DNA of 64,000 bases. Source: DAOTWA01 sp034435955 (GTDB taxonomy: Bacteria; Chloroflexota; Anaerolineae; Anaerolineales; Anaerolineaceae). This document shows positions 51,329 through 60,167 of the stretch, piece after piece (positions within the stretch are counted from its first letter, which is position 1; each line of letters opens with the position of its first letter). The stretch is taken from the NCBI GenBank assembly GCA_034435955.1, contig DAOTWA010000035.1:1-64000 (forward strand). Direction: 5' to 3'. The notes below the pieces were generated by a model. The model saw only the letters and a list, made by a program, of their open reading frames with translations, was not told the DNA's origin and made no database searches. Both the position numbers and the translations under genes were made by a program.

Positions 51329-51757
51329 TCAGGCTAAGGGTTGCGGATTTTGAGCTGCGTGCGGATGCTCGGCGCCGGCGTAAATCTTGAGCTTCTTGAT
51401 CAGCTTGCGGCCGTACTTGTTGTGCGGCAGCATGCCCCAAACCGCCAGGCGGATGACGCGGTCGGGGTGGCGGCGCAGCATCTCCTGCAGGTTGGTCGAT
51501 TTCAGGCCGCCAGGGTAGTTGGAATGCCTGTAATACACCTTCTCCTCCAGACGGCGAGGGAAGACCTTCACCTGGCTGGCATTGACCACGACCACATAGT
51601 CGCCCACATCGACCCCAGGGGTGTAGACGGGCTTGTTCTTCCCCAACAACACCTGCGAAATCTGCGTAGCCAGGCGTCCGAGGATCTGCCCGCTGGCATC
51701 CACCAGGACCCAACCCTTGTCCACCTTCCCTTTCGGCACGAATGTCTTATCCACCAT
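51329..51757 (-). CDS. rplM: 50S ribosomal protein L13
   Basis: 142 residues, the usual length. Assembly-initiating large-subunit protein with the conserved WVLVDASGQILGRLAT and GMLPHNKYGRKLIKKLKIY. The start at 51757 was chosen from the row of ATG codons at 51763, 51760 and 51757, because GGAG lies six bases upstream of this one. Confidence 0.94.
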   Translation of the reverse strand: MVDKTFVPKGKVDKGWVLVDASGQILGRLATQISQVLLGKNKPVYTPGVDVGDYVVVVNASQVKVFPRRLEEKVYYRHSNYPGGLKSTNLQEMLRRHPDRVIRLAVWGMLPHNKYGRKLIKKLKIYAGAEHPHAAQNPQPLA

Positions 51758-51847
51758 CATCATCTCCACACAAAAGCAATGATTTCAATTGATCTATCTG
51801 CCAGGCGATCCGTCGACTTGTCCTTACCTGCATGTCAGGTTTTTTTC

Positions 51848-52582
51848 CTACGAGTACTTCACTTCGAGCAGGGTCAACCCTCTGGCGGGCGCCAAACCGG
51901 GCGTCTGTGTCTGCCCGCGTTCCAGGCCGCCGCGCAGCTCCTCCAGGGCAGCCAGACCCTGGCCAACCCGGATCTGAAGGAAGACCATGCGGCGCACCAT
52001 GTGGTAGAGGAAGGCATTCGCCGAGACCACGAAGGTCAGCTCATCGCCGTTGATCTCCCAACCGCTGGTCAAGATTTCGCGCACGGTCGAGCTGCCGGCG
52101 CGCAGCGGAGCGCCGAAGGCGGCAAAATCGTGGCGGCCGACGAACATCCGGGCTGCCGCGTGAAGGACTTCCAGCTCCGGTTCTGGCCACACCCGCCAGG
52201 CGTAGCGCTCTCTCAGCGGATCACGCACCTGTCGGCAGTAGATGCGGTAGCGGTAGGTGCGGGCAACTGCGTGGAAGCGCGGGTGGAAATTCGCGGGCGC
52301 CTGGCGCACGGCCTGCACGGCGATGTCCTCTGGCAGGGCGGCGTTCAGCGCGTGGAGCAGGTCGTCGCAGCCGTGCGTCCAATCCAGATCGAAAGCTACC
52401 ACCTGCCCGAGGGCATGGACGCCGGTATCGGTGCGGCCGGCGGAAAGGATGGACCGGCTCTGCCAGCCCAGGCCCCGCAGCGCGGCCTCAAACTCGCCCT
52501 GAACGGTGCGGGCGCGCGCCTGACGCTGAAAGCCCTTGAAGAGGCTGCCATCGTAGGCAAGGATCACCTGGTAACGTGCCAT
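51848..52582 (-). CDS. truA: tRNA pseudouridine synthase A
   Basis: 244 residues. Makes pseudouridine at positions 38-40 of tRNA anticodon stems. The catalytic aspartate lies in SAGRTDTGVHALGQ near residue 52. The gene follows rplQ by 29 bases, the frequent rplQ-truA arrangement. Confidence 0.93.
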   Translation of the reverse strand: MARYQVILAYDGSLFKGFQRQARARTVQGEFEAALRGLGWQSRSILSAGRTDTGVHALGQVVAFDLDWTHGCDDLLHALNAALPEDIAVQAVRQAPANFHPRFHAVARTYRYRIYCRQVRDPLRERYAWRVWPEPELEVLHAAARMFVGRHDFAAFGAPLRAGSSTVREILTSGWEINGDELTFVVSANAFLYHMVRRMVFLQIRVGQGLAALEELRGGLERGQTQTPGLAPARGLTLLEVKYS

Positions 52583-52611
52583 TCCAATCCGGTGCTTTTC
52601 GGCCGGACGGA

Positions 52612-52992
52612 TTATTCTTCAACCAATTCCAGCAGGACCATCTCGGCCGAATCGCCGAGGCGCGGCCCCAGCTTGAGGATGCGGGTGTAACCGCCGTTGC
52701 GGCCGCTAAAACGCGGGCCGATATCATCGAAGAGCTTCTTGATGATTTCCGGACTGCCGCCCAGGCGGGCAGCCGCGAGCCGACGCGCGTTGACCTTTGC
52801 GATCTCGTCGGCTTTCTCACTGTTGCGTGCGAGGGTGATCAGCTTTTCGGCTTCGCTGCGCACAGCCAGGGCTTTAGCCCGCGTGGTCTTGATGCGTTCA
52901 TACTCGAATAATTGTTTGATCAGTGTACGCCGCAAGGCCGTGCGCTGATCCCTGCTGCGAGAGAGTTTTTTTCCGGCAACCTGATGGCGCAT
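52612..52992 (-). CDS. rplQ: 50S ribosomal protein L17
   Basis: 126 residues with the conserved RHQVAGKKLSRSRDQRTALRR N terminus shortened by motif RTLIKQLFEYERIKTT, and RLGGSPEIIKKLFDDIG-type C-terminal segment. It begins six bases after the rpoA stop, standard alpha-operon order. Confidence 0.94.
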   Translation of the reverse strand: MRHQVAGKKLSRSRDQRTALRRTLIKQLFEYERIKTTRAKALAVRSEAEKLITLARNSEKADEIAKVNARRLAAARLGGSPEIIKKLFDDIGPRFSGRNGGYTRILKLGPRLGDSAEMVLLELVEE

Positions 52993-52998
52993 ATATGA

Positions 52999-53967
52999 TT
53001 ACTCCGTATCCTTGTCGTCGTGCAGGAAGCCCTTTTCTTGCATCTTCTGGCGCAGCTCGTCCAGGCTCTTCTCGCCGAAATTGCGGATGGACATGACCGC
53101 CTCGTCGCCCTTTTCGAGCAACTCCAGCACGTCTCCGACGGTAGTGATGCCAGTGCGCTTCAATGAATTGAATACACGCACGGACAGATCCAGGTTTTCG
53201 ATGGGCGTCTCGGCGGCCTCGCTGGTCAGACGGCTGTTGGCAACGGTCTCCTTTTCAATCTCCATCATCAGAGATTCCTCGCTGATGCCAGCCAGATAGC
53301 GCAGGTGATCGATGAGGATTTTGGAGGCGGTGCCGAGGGCCGTCTCTGGAGAGATGGTGCCATCGGTCCAGATCTCGAGGGTAAGGCGATCGTAGTTGGT
53401 GCTCTGGCCAACGCGAGCCGAGCTGACGTTCCAATTGACGCGCCGCACCGGGCTGAAGATGGCATCCACCGGCAGCTCGCCGATGGGCAGCCGCCCGCTG
53501 CGCTCGGTCGCTGGCGAGTAACCTCGGCCTCGTTCGACGGTCATGTCGATCTCGAGACGGGCTTTTGGATCGTCCACCGTAAACAGGTAGAGCTCGGGAT
53601 TGACCAACTCGACCTCGGGCGGGGCCATGATGTCGGCGGCGGTGACGACCCCATCACCGCGCACGTCCAGGTGCAGGTGAGCGGTGTCGGTGTCATGCAG
53701 AATCAGGCGCAACTGTTTGATCTGCAGCATGATCTGGATCACATCCTCGCGCACACCGGGGACGTCGCTGAACTCATGGAGAACATCCGAGAAGCGCACG
53801 GAGGTGATGGCCGCACCATCCAATGAGGAGAGCAGCACACGCCGCAGCGCGTTGCCAAGGGTAACCCCGTAACCGCGCTCCAGCGGGCTGATGACGAACT
53901 TGCCGTAATTGCGAGCTTCTGCGGTTCGCTCGACTTTCGGCGTTACCATGTTACTTAATGTAGTCAC
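52999..53967 (-). CDS. rpoA: RNA polymerase alpha subunit
   Basis: 322 residues. The N-terminal assembly domain has LERGYGVTLGNALRRVLLSS; the flexible linker lies near 235-250; the C-terminal domain carries the UP-element/activator-binding helix-hairpin-helix (VRVFNSLKRTGITTVGDVLE, then IRNFGEKSLDELR). ATG start with family-typical N terminus. Confidence 0.96.
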   Translation of the reverse strand: MTTLSNMVTPKVERTAEARNYGKFVISPLERGYGVTLGNALRRVLLSSLDGAAITSVRFSDVLHEFSDVPGVREDVIQIMLQIKQLRLILHDTDTAHLHLDVRGDGVVTAADIMAPPEVELVNPELYLFTVDDPKARLEIDMTVERGRGYSPATERSGRLPIGELPVDAIFSPVRRVNWNVSSARVGQSTNYDRLTLEIWTDGTISPETALGTASKILIDHLRYLAGISEESLMMEIEKETVANSRLTSEAAETPIENLDLSVRVFNSLKRTGITTVGDVLELLEKGDEAVMSIRNFGEKSLDELRQKMQEKGFLHDDKDTE

Positions 53968-54022
53968 TCTTCACCCCTTGCCGATGCACCCTGTAGGACC
54001 GCGCACCGGCGCTGGCACAGAC

Positions 54023-54661
54023 TTATCGCGAGTAGTACTCGACGATGAGCTGTTCGTTCAAATTGCCGTCGATTTCGGCACGTTCCGGCAAGCGTAGGAC
54101 CTTGCCGCTCAAATCTTTCAAATTGCGTTCCAGCCAGGCAGCCGGGTTGCGCTGCTCGGCGAATTCACGCAAGGTCTTAAAGTACTGGTTATCGCGTGAA
54201 CCCTCACGCACGCTGATCACATCCCCCGGGCGCAACAGCATGGAAGGCACATCCGTGCGGCGGTCGTTGACCAGGAAGTGCCCGTGGGTGACCAGCAGGC
54301 GGGCTTCGGCGCGGTTGACGGCGTAGCCCATGCGGTAGATGACGTTGTCCAGGCGCAGTTCGAGGGTCTGAAGCAGGTTCAGGCCGGTCAGCCCGCGCCG
54401 TTTCAGAGCCACCCCGTAGTAGCGGCGGAACTGCCGTTCGAGGATACCGTAGACACGGCGAGCCTTCTGTTTGGCGCGCAACTGGCGGGAGTAATCCGAC
54501 TGGCGGTCGCTGCGACCCTGGCTCGAGCGGCCGTGCTGGCCGGGCGCAAAACCCCGCCGCTCAAAGGCGCACTTGGGGGTGAAGCAGCGCTCGCCTTTCA
54601 GAAACAGTTTTTCACCTTCTCGCCGGCACAACTTGCACACCGGCCCCAGATATTTCGACAT
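54023..54661 (-). CDS. rpsD: 30S ribosomal protein S4
   Basis: 212 residues. The N terminus keeps the zinc-type cysteines (C9, C12, C26, C31 in CKLC and CFTPKC), then the S4 RNA-binding domain (RLDNVIYRMGYAVNRAEAR). Primary 16S-binding protein. The zinc ligands place it in the C+ class of S4. Confidence 0.95.
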   Translation of the reverse strand: MSKYLGPVCKLCRREGEKLFLKGERCFTPKCAFERRGFAPGQHGRSSQGRSDRQSDYSRQLRAKQKARRVYGILERQFRRYYGVALKRRGLTGLNLLQTLELRLDNVIYRMGYAVNRAEARLLVTHGHFLVNDRRTDVPSMLLRPGDVISVREGSRDNQYFKTLREFAEQRNPAAWLERNLKDLSGKVLRLPERAEIDGNLNEQLIVEYYSR

Positions 54662-54685
54662 AACTTTCTTCCCTCTCTTTGATCG

Positions 54686-55090
54686 TTACACGCGGCGTTT
54701 TTTCGGAGGCCGGCAGCCATTATGTGGCACCGGAGTCACATCGGAGATCGAGTGAACCTTCATGCCGGCAGCCTGCACGGCGCGGATGGCCGATTCGCGG
54801 CCCGGACCAGGGCCTTTGACGAACAGGTCGACTTCCTGGACGCCCATACCCTGGGCGGCCTTGATGGCCTGTTCGGCGGCCAGACGAGCGGCGAAAGGCG
54901 TGCTCTTACGTGAGCCCTTGAAGCCGGCCGATCCGGCGCTGCCCCAGCAAATCGTATTCCCCTGCTGGTCGGTCACGGTGACAATGGTGTTATTGAAAGA
55001 CGCATAGATATGCACCTGCGCAGAGGACAGGGTGCGCTTGGCTTTTCGTGCGGCGCCTGAGCGACGCGTCGAGCGTACGTTCTGTGCCAT
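54686..55090 (-). CDS. rpsK: 30S ribosomal protein S11
   Basis: 134 residues; conserved HIYASFNNTIVTVTDQQGN and the C-terminal DVTPVPHNGCRPPKKRRV. It lies in the platform of the small subunit. A 24-base gap leads to rpsD. Confidence 0.95.
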   Translation of the reverse strand: MAQNVRSTRRSGAARKAKRTLSSAQVHIYASFNNTIVTVTDQQGNTICWGSAGSAGFKGSRKSTPFAARLAAEQAIKAAQGMGVQEVDLFVKGPGPGRESAIRAVQAAGMKVHSISDVTPVPHNGCRPPKKRRV

Positions 55091-55176
55091 AGTACCTCAC
55101 TGATCAAGTCTGGTGCCAACATTCCAGCCAGGCAGCCGCGGGGAGGAGGGGTCCCCACCTGGCCGGGAGAGGCACA

Positions 55177-55566
55177 TTATTTCTTGCCGGCGCCCCGGCG
55201 GCGGCCGCGACCGGCGACGGTCTTCTTGGGCCCCTTGCGGGTGCGCGCGTTGGTGCGGGTGCGCTGGCCGCGCACCGGCAGGTTGCGCCGGTGGCGCAGG
55301 CCACGATAGCAGCCGATCTCGATCAGCCGCTTGATGTTCATCTGAACCTCGCGGCGCAAGTCGCCTTCGACTTTATAGTTCTTGGCGATGAACTCGCGCA
55401 GCGCGGAAACCTCCGCCTCGCTCAGGTCTTTGACGCGCGTGTCAGGGCTGACGCGGGTGGCCGAGAGGATCTGTTTGGCGCGCGTCGGCCCAATGCCGTA
55501 GATATACTGGAGTCCGACTTCCACGCGCTTGTTGCGGGGCAGATCAACGCCTTCGATTCTCGCCAT
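55177..55566 (-). CDS. rpsM: 30S ribosomal protein S13
   Basis: 129 residues; N-terminal ARIEGVDLPRNKRVEVGLQY, helix-two-turn-helix, and the basic tail RGQRTRTNARTRKGPKK that contacts tRNA. It begins six bases after the rpmJ stop. Confidence 0.95.
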   Translation of the reverse strand: MARIEGVDLPRNKRVEVGLQYIYGIGPTRAKQILSATRVSPDTRVKDLSEAEVSALREFIAKNYKVEGDLRREVQMNIKRLIEIGCYRGLRHRRNLPVRGQRTRTNARTRKGPKKTVAGRGRRRGAGKK

Positions 55567-55572
55567 GGCCGC

Positions 55573-55686
55573 TTACCCCTGCCGCTGCTTGTGTTTCGGG
55601 TTCTCGCAGATAACGTACAATCTGCGATTGCGCTTGACAATCTTGCATTTCGCGCAGCGTTTGCGTATGGATGGTGATACTTTCAT
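55573..55686 (-). CDS. rpmJ: 50S ribosomal protein L36
   Basis: 37 residues, found by reading the minus strand of the gap before rpsM. ATG at 55686, TAA at 55575-55573. The protein MKVSPSIRKRCAKCKIVKRN continues with RRLYVICENPKHKQRQG. The zinc ligands (C11, C14, C27 and H32) are all present, the zinc-binding form of L36. Confidence 0.94.
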   Translation of the reverse strand: MKVSPSIRKRCAKCKIVKRNRRLYVICENPKHKQRQG

Positions 55687-55773
55687 GAATGATTACTCCT
55701 TCAAACCATAGAGGCGGTTTTCGACAGCCAAAGTTTCAATTATATCCTCTGAATCTCAAATCGTCCAGTCTGC

Positions 55774-56544
55774 TTATGCCGTGGTCAGTATCAACGGCCC
55801 ATTTTCGGTGACGGCCACGCTGTGCTCGAAATGGGCGGTCAATGACCGGTCGGCGGAGATCACCGTCCATTGATCGGGCAGAACGCGGGTGGCCGGTGTC
55901 CCCACCAGCACCATGGGTTCCAGGGCGATGGTCATGCCCGGGCGAAGAAGAATGCCACGCCCGGGGATGCCGTAATTCGGCACCTGCGGGCCTTCGTGCA
56001 TCTGGCGGCCGACGCCGTGACCGGTATACTCGCGGGTGACGTAAAAGCCGCGGCTCTCGACATATTTCTCGATGGCCGCCGAGACGTCACCGGTGTGATT
56101 GCCGGCCACCATGTGGCGGATGCCCTCCTCGAGCGCGCCCAGAGTGACTTCGAGCAGCCGTTGCGCCTCGGGCGAGATCTCACCAACGCCAACCGTGATG
56201 GCCGAATCGGCGACGAAGCCCTCGTAAACCGTGCCGCAGTCAATGGAGACGATATCTCCCTCGCGCAGCTTGCGTTTGCCAGGGATGCCATGGACGAGTT
56301 CCTCGTTCACGCTGACGCAAGCGCTGGCCGGGTATGGATACGGGCCAGGGTAATTTTTAAAGGGCGAATACACGCCGTATTTCTTCAGCACCTCTTCAAT
56401 GGCCGCATTGATATCCGCAGTGGTGATACCAGGGCGGATCATGGCTTTAGCAGCTTGCAGGGCTTCGTAATTGATGCGCCCTGCCTGGCGCATGATCTCG
56501 ATCTCCTGGGGTGTCTTGATGTTAATTTGCCGTTCCCAACTCAT
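55774..56544 (-). CDS. map: Methionine aminopeptidase type I
   Basis: 256 residues. Removes N-terminal methionine from nascent proteins. The metal ligands of the pita-bread fold are visible: D in SIDCGT, D in VADSAITVG, H in GHGVGRQMHEGP, E in LEPM and E in HFEHSVAVTE. There is no N-terminal extension. It overlaps adk by 23 bases. infA, usually next, is missing. Confidence 0.95.
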   Translation of the reverse strand: MSWERQINIKTPQEIEIMRQAGRINYEALQAAKAMIRPGITTADINAAIEEVLKKYGVYSPFKNYPGPYPYPASACVSVNEELVHGIPGKRKLREGDIVSIDCGTVYEGFVADSAITVGVGEISPEAQRLLEVTLGALEEGIRHMVAGNHTGDVSAAIEKYVESRGFYVTREYTGHGVGRQMHEGPQVPNYGIPGRGILLRPGMTIALEPMVLVGTPATRVLPDQWTVISADRSLTAHFEHSVAVTENGPLILTTA

Positions 56545-57199
56545 GTACTTTTACCTTTATTGCAGCCAGCAGCAGATCGGTGACTTTATCGATCGGCTGT
56601 GTACCATCAATTTCGACCAGTAAACCGCGTCGACGATAATGTTCGATCAAGGGTGCGGTTTGCTCCAAGTAGACCTGGATGCGCCGGCGCACGGTCTCTT
56701 CCCGGTCATCTTCCCGCTGGTATAGCTCGGAGCCGTCATAATCACAGACGCCCGGCACTTTAGGAGGGTTGTACTTGATGTGGAACACATGCCCGGCCGC
56801 ACGGCAGATCCAGCGACCGCTGAGGCGTTCGATGAGCACCTCGGCGGGGACAGAAATATAAGGTACGACCTGCACGCTGCCGCCCAATTCCGCCAGCATG
56901 ACATCCAAGGCCTCGGCCTGTGCCGGTGTACGCGGAAAACCGTCCAGCACGGCACCCCTGGCGCAATCCGGACGGGAGAGGCGCTCGCGGATCATGGCAA
57001 TGGTCACATCATCCGGCACCAGTTCACCCCGGTTGAGATAATCCTGAGCCTGGCTGCCCAGCTCGGTTTGATGGTGAATGTTCTCGCGGAAGATATCTCC
57101 CGAAGAGATGTGCACCAGGGCCAGCTTCTCGGCGATAGCCTTGGCCTGGGTGCCCTTGCCCGCCCCAGGCGGACCTAGCAGGACGATGTACGATGGCAT
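56522..57199 (-). CDS. adk: Adenylate kinase
   Basis: 225 residues. Interconverts AMP, ADP and ATP. P-loop GPPGAGKGTQA at residues 8-18, NMP-binding region SSGDIFREN and DGFPRTPAQAEAL. The lid has the long form: CRAA, then CDYD, where zinc enzymes have C-x2-C and C-x2-C/D, so one cysteine of the usual zinc site is replaced by alanine. Located between secY and map as in many bacteria. Confidence 0.95.
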   Translation of the reverse strand: MPSYIVLLGPPGAGKGTQAKAIAEKLALVHISSGDIFRENIHHQTELGSQAQDYLNRGELVPDDVTIAMIRERLSRPDCARGAVLDGFPRTPAQAEALDVMLAELGGSVQVVPYISVPAEVLIERLSGRWICRAAGHVFHIKYNPPKVPGVCDYDGSELYQREDDREETVRRRIQVYLEQTAPLIEHYRRRGLLVEIDGTQPIDKVTDLLLAAIKVKVHELGTAN

Positions 57200-57204
57200 G
57201 GCGC

Positions 57205-58545
57205 TTACCCCTTGACCAGCTTCTCTTCGTAGCCGTGGAGCTTCAGCTCGGTTTCGATGATGGTGAAGGTATCGCGCACCACGCCGACCACGATCAGCAG
57301 GCCGGCGGGGGTGAGCAGGTACAGCCCCGCCTGGCGCGCGCCGGTGGGCAGAGCCAGGCCGATGATATACGGCAGCACAGCAACCAGACCCAGGAAGATG
57401 GCACCGGGCAGGGTGATGCGCCGTTGCACTTTGGTGAGGTATTTCTGGGTTGGCCCGCCACGCACCACACCGGGTATTTGCGCGCCCTGCTTCTTCAGGT
57501 TATCGCCGTAGTTCTGCTGGGTGAAGAGCACATCGGTGTAGAAAAAGGTGAAGATCACCACCATAAAGAAGTACAGGATGGCGTACCAGCCGTTTTGCGC
57601 GCCAAAGGTGTTGTAGATGCTGTTGGCCAGGCTGGCCACCCAGGGCGTCGAAGAACGCACGAAATAGCTGGCGATGATCGCCGGGAAAGTCAGGATCGAC
57701 TGGGCGAAGATCAGCGGGATCATGCCTGCCAGGTTGACCATCAGGGGCAGGTTGCTCTTGACCGGCATGGACATGCGGTTGCCGACGCGCCGCCCGGGGA
57801 ACATGACCGGTACGTTGCGGCGGCCCTGCTGAACGAAGACGATCACGAACACCGTAGCCGCCAGGATAGCCAGGATCACGAGGATCAGCCAGCGGTTCTG
57901 CTGGTCGGCCAGCAGGCTGACGGAATACTCAGGGATGCGCGCCACGATGCCGGCGAAGATGATCAGCGAAAGGCCCTGGTTGCGAATGCCGTACTCCGAG
58001 ATCAACTGGCCGAGCCATACGCCGAACATGGTGCCGCCCATCATCGACAGGATGGTGGAGACGGTTGGCAACAGGTTGCCGCCGCTCAGGCCAAAATTCT
58101 GCAGAATGGATTGGCCGCCAGCCAGAGAATTGAAGATATTGATCTGGCCGATGGCCGACAGAGCCGCCATTGGCACGGTCAGGATGATCGTCCAGCGCTC
58201 CATGAAGGTTTGCCCGCCGCGGGGATCCTCTTTCAAACGCCGCTCGAGGGCAGGGATGATCGGAACGAGCAACTGGATGATGATCTGGGCGGTGATGTAC
58301 GGATAGACGCCCATGGCCAGGATCGAGAAACGGGAGACCGTGCCTCCGGAGAGCAGGTCCAGCAGGTTAAAGAGGGTTCCCGCCGCCCCCCCGCCCGTTG
58401 CGAGCGTATTAAGCACCTGATGGTTGATACCGGGGACGGGAATATTGGCCGCGATGCGGTAAATGACCAGGAGCAACAGGGTGATGAGGATCTTCTTACG
58501 GATGTCCTCTGATTTCCACAGGTAGCGCCAGGCTGAGCGCTTCAT
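57205..58545 (-). CDS. secY: Protein translocase subunit SecY
   Basis: 446 residues, ten membrane helices, the protein-conducting channel. N-terminal helix RYLWKSEDIRKKILITLLLL, plug and loop PVPGINHQ, and the cytoplasmic loop 5 (QGRRNVPVMFPGRRVG) are recognisable. It starts after rplO and precedes adk by five bases. Confidence 0.96.
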   Translation of the reverse strand: MKRSAWRYLWKSEDIRKKILITLLLLVIYRIAANIPVPGINHQVLNTLATGGGAAGTLFNLLDLLSGGTVSRFSILAMGVYPYITAQIIIQLLVPIIPALERRLKEDPRGGQTFMERWTIILTVPMAALSAIGQINIFNSLAGGQSILQNFGLSGGNLLPTVSTILSMMGGTMFGVWLGQLISEYGIRNQGLSLIIFAGIVARIPEYSVSLLADQQNRWLILVILAILAATVFVIVFVQQGRRNVPVMFPGRRVGNRMSMPVKSNLPLMVNLAGMIPLIFAQSILTFPAIIASYFVRSSTPWVASLANSIYNTFGAQNGWYAILYFFMVVIFTFFYTDVLFTQQNYGDNLKKQGAQIPGVVRGGPTQKYLTKVQRRITLPGAIFLGLVAVLPYIIGLALPTGARQAGLYLLTPAGLLIVVGVVRDTFTIIETELKLHGYEEKLVKG

Positions 58546-58580
58546 AGAAAAACTCCTGTTTCCGGCTCTCTTCGGGGCGG

Positions 58581-59036
58581 CTAGAGCTGCTCGACGGAGC
58601 CGCCGGCTGCCTCGATCTTAGCGCGCGCGCCGCGAGTAACGCGATGTACACGCACTTTGAGAGGAACCTTGACCTCACCGCGGCCCAGGATGACGATGGG
58701 TTTCTCGGGCGAGCGCACGATAGAGGCTTTGGCAAGGGTCTCGGGGGTCACCTCGCTGCCGGCTTTGAAAGCGGCCAGCTTATCGAGATTGACCTCGATA
58801 TATTCGACGCGGTTCGGCGGGGTAAAGCCCTCGCCGCGCATGAACGGCAGGCGTCGGAAGAAAGGCAGGTTGCCGCCCTGGTGGTACAGGCGCGGACCCT
58901 CACCGCTGCGGGCGGCCTGGCCTTTTGTACCGCGGCCGGCGGTCTTGCCCTGGCCGGCAGCGATGCCATGCCCGACCCGCTTGCGACGCTTGTGGGCACC
59001 TTCGTTTGGGACGAGATCGTTGAGTTTCATGGCCAC
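58581..59036 (-). CDS. rplO: 50S ribosomal protein L15
   Basis: 151 residues; KRVGHGIAAGQGKTAGRGTKG and the signature GEGPRLYHQGGNLPFFRRLP mark L15. Its ATG directly abuts the rpmD stop. Confidence 0.95.
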   Translation of the reverse strand: MAMKLNDLVPNEGAHKRRKRVGHGIAAGQGKTAGRGTKGQAARSGEGPRLYHQGGNLPFFRRLPFMRGEGFTPPNRVEYIEVNLDKLAAFKAGSEVTPETLAKASIVRSPEKPIVILGRGEVKVPLKVRVHRVTRGARAKIEAAGGSVEQL

Positions 59037-59234
59037 CTACTCTTCTATACGCACCAGGTGTGCAACTTTTTCAAGCATACCGCGCAATGCGGGCGTGTCC
59101 ACCTGCTCGACGGTCTGATTCAGGCGACGAAAGCCCAACGCGTAGATGGTCGCTTTGTGCTTCTTGGAATAGCCGATTGGGCTCTTCACCAGAGTCAAGC
59201 GCAGCACTTTGGGGGCAGCTTTTTTAGGAGACAT
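59037..59234 (-). CDS. rpmD: 50S ribosomal protein L30
   Basis: 65 residues; LRLTLVKSPIGYSKKHKATI then ALGFRRLNQTVEQVDTPALR are L30 signatures. The start at 59234 overlaps rpsE by 11 bases and has a GGAGGA sequence upstream; the open frame extends further but is the rpsE region in another frame. Confidence 0.94.
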   Translation of the reverse strand: MSPKKAAPKVLRLTLVKSPIGYSKKHKATIYALGFRRLNQTVEQVDTPALRGMLEKVAHLVRIEE

Positions 59235-59757
59235 TCTTCCTCCGCTCCCAGAACGGCAGCAGGTCTTTGACCTGCTTGCCACGCCGGATGGCTTCTTCCT
59301 GCGGGGATTTGAGCATATCCAGCGCGTTAAAAGTGGCCTTGACCACGTTGAGGACATTGGAGCTGCCCAGCGACTTCGTCAAAATATCATGCACCCCGGC
59401 AGCCTCCAGGACGGCGCGTACACCACCGGCAGCGATTACGCCTGTGCCAGGTGAAGCCGGCTTGAGCAGGACCCGAGCGCCGCCCACTTTGCCGATCACC
59501 TCATGAGGGATGGTCGTGCCGCTCAACCAGACCCGGCGCATATTCTTATGGGCGCGCTCGGTCGCTTTGCGCATGGCTTCGGGCACAGCATTGGCCTTGC
59601 CCACTCCCAGGCCGACGTTGCCTTTATTATCCCCGGCCACTACGGTGACGCGGAAGGAGAAACGCCGGCCGCCCTTGACGACCTTAGCGACGCGGGCGAT
59701 CTCGATGACACGCTCGTCGTATTGTTGTTCCAGTGCCGAATAATCGGTCATTTCCAT
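59224..59757 (-). CDS. rpsE: 30S ribosomal protein S5
   Basis: 177 residues; VAKVVKGGRRFSFRVTVVAGD, GLGVGKANAVPEAMRKAT and GVIAAGGVRAVLEAAGVHDI are diagnostic of S5, which helps decoding accuracy and head assembly. The C terminus overlaps rpmD. Confidence 0.96.
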   Translation of the reverse strand: MEMTDYSALEQQYDERVIEIARVAKVVKGGRRFSFRVTVVAGDNKGNVGLGVGKANAVPEAMRKATERAHKNMRRVWLSGTTIPHEVIGKVGGARVLLKPASPGTGVIAAGGVRAVLEAAGVHDILTKSLGSSNVLNVVKATFNALDMLKSPQEEAIRRGKQVKDLLPFWERRKNVS

Positions 59758-59790
59758 AATTCAGGCCCTCATCCTTCCATAACGGGTTGC

Positions 59791-60156
59791 CTAGAAGGCC
59801 AAACCTTTTTCACGGGCGCCTTCGGCCAGAGCCTTCACCCGCCCGATGTAGCGGAAACCGCCGCGATCGAAGACCACCGAGCGGATGCCTTTGCTCAGGG
59901 CGCGTTCAGCCAACAACTCGCCAACCAGGCGGGCCTGCTCGGTCTTGGTTTTGCCTTTTAATTTCTCGCGCACTTCGCGGTCGATCGAGGAGGCCGCCGC
60001 CAGGGTGTGCCCAGCCAGGTCGTCTATCACCTGGGCGTAGATCTCCGCCGAGCTGCGAAAGACGCTCAAGCGGGGGCACTGCGGGGTGCCGGCCAGTTTC
60101 TTGCGCACTCGCTTGTGGCGTCGAATACGAGCTTCAGAACGAGTTTTCATAGCCAT
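59791..60156 (-). CDS. rplR: 50S ribosomal protein L18
   Basis: 121 residues; RHKRVRKKLAGTPQCPRLSV and the 5S-rRNA-binding core FDRGGFRYIGRVKALAEGAR. It binds 5S rRNA with L5. Located 11 bases after rplF. Confidence 0.95.
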   Translation of the reverse strand: MAMKTRSEARIRRHKRVRKKLAGTPQCPRLSVFRSSAEIYAQVIDDLAGHTLAAASSIDREVREKLKGKTKTEQARLVGELLAERALSKGIRSVVFDRGGFRYIGRVKALAEGAREKGLAF

Positions 60157-60167
60157 AAGCGCCTATC

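Noticed and set aside
51826..51846. ACCTG/CAGGT hairpin plus seven T on the plus strand beside truA
   Set aside because: Only five pairs, and no plus-strand gene to terminate; on the minus strand there is no T-run after it.
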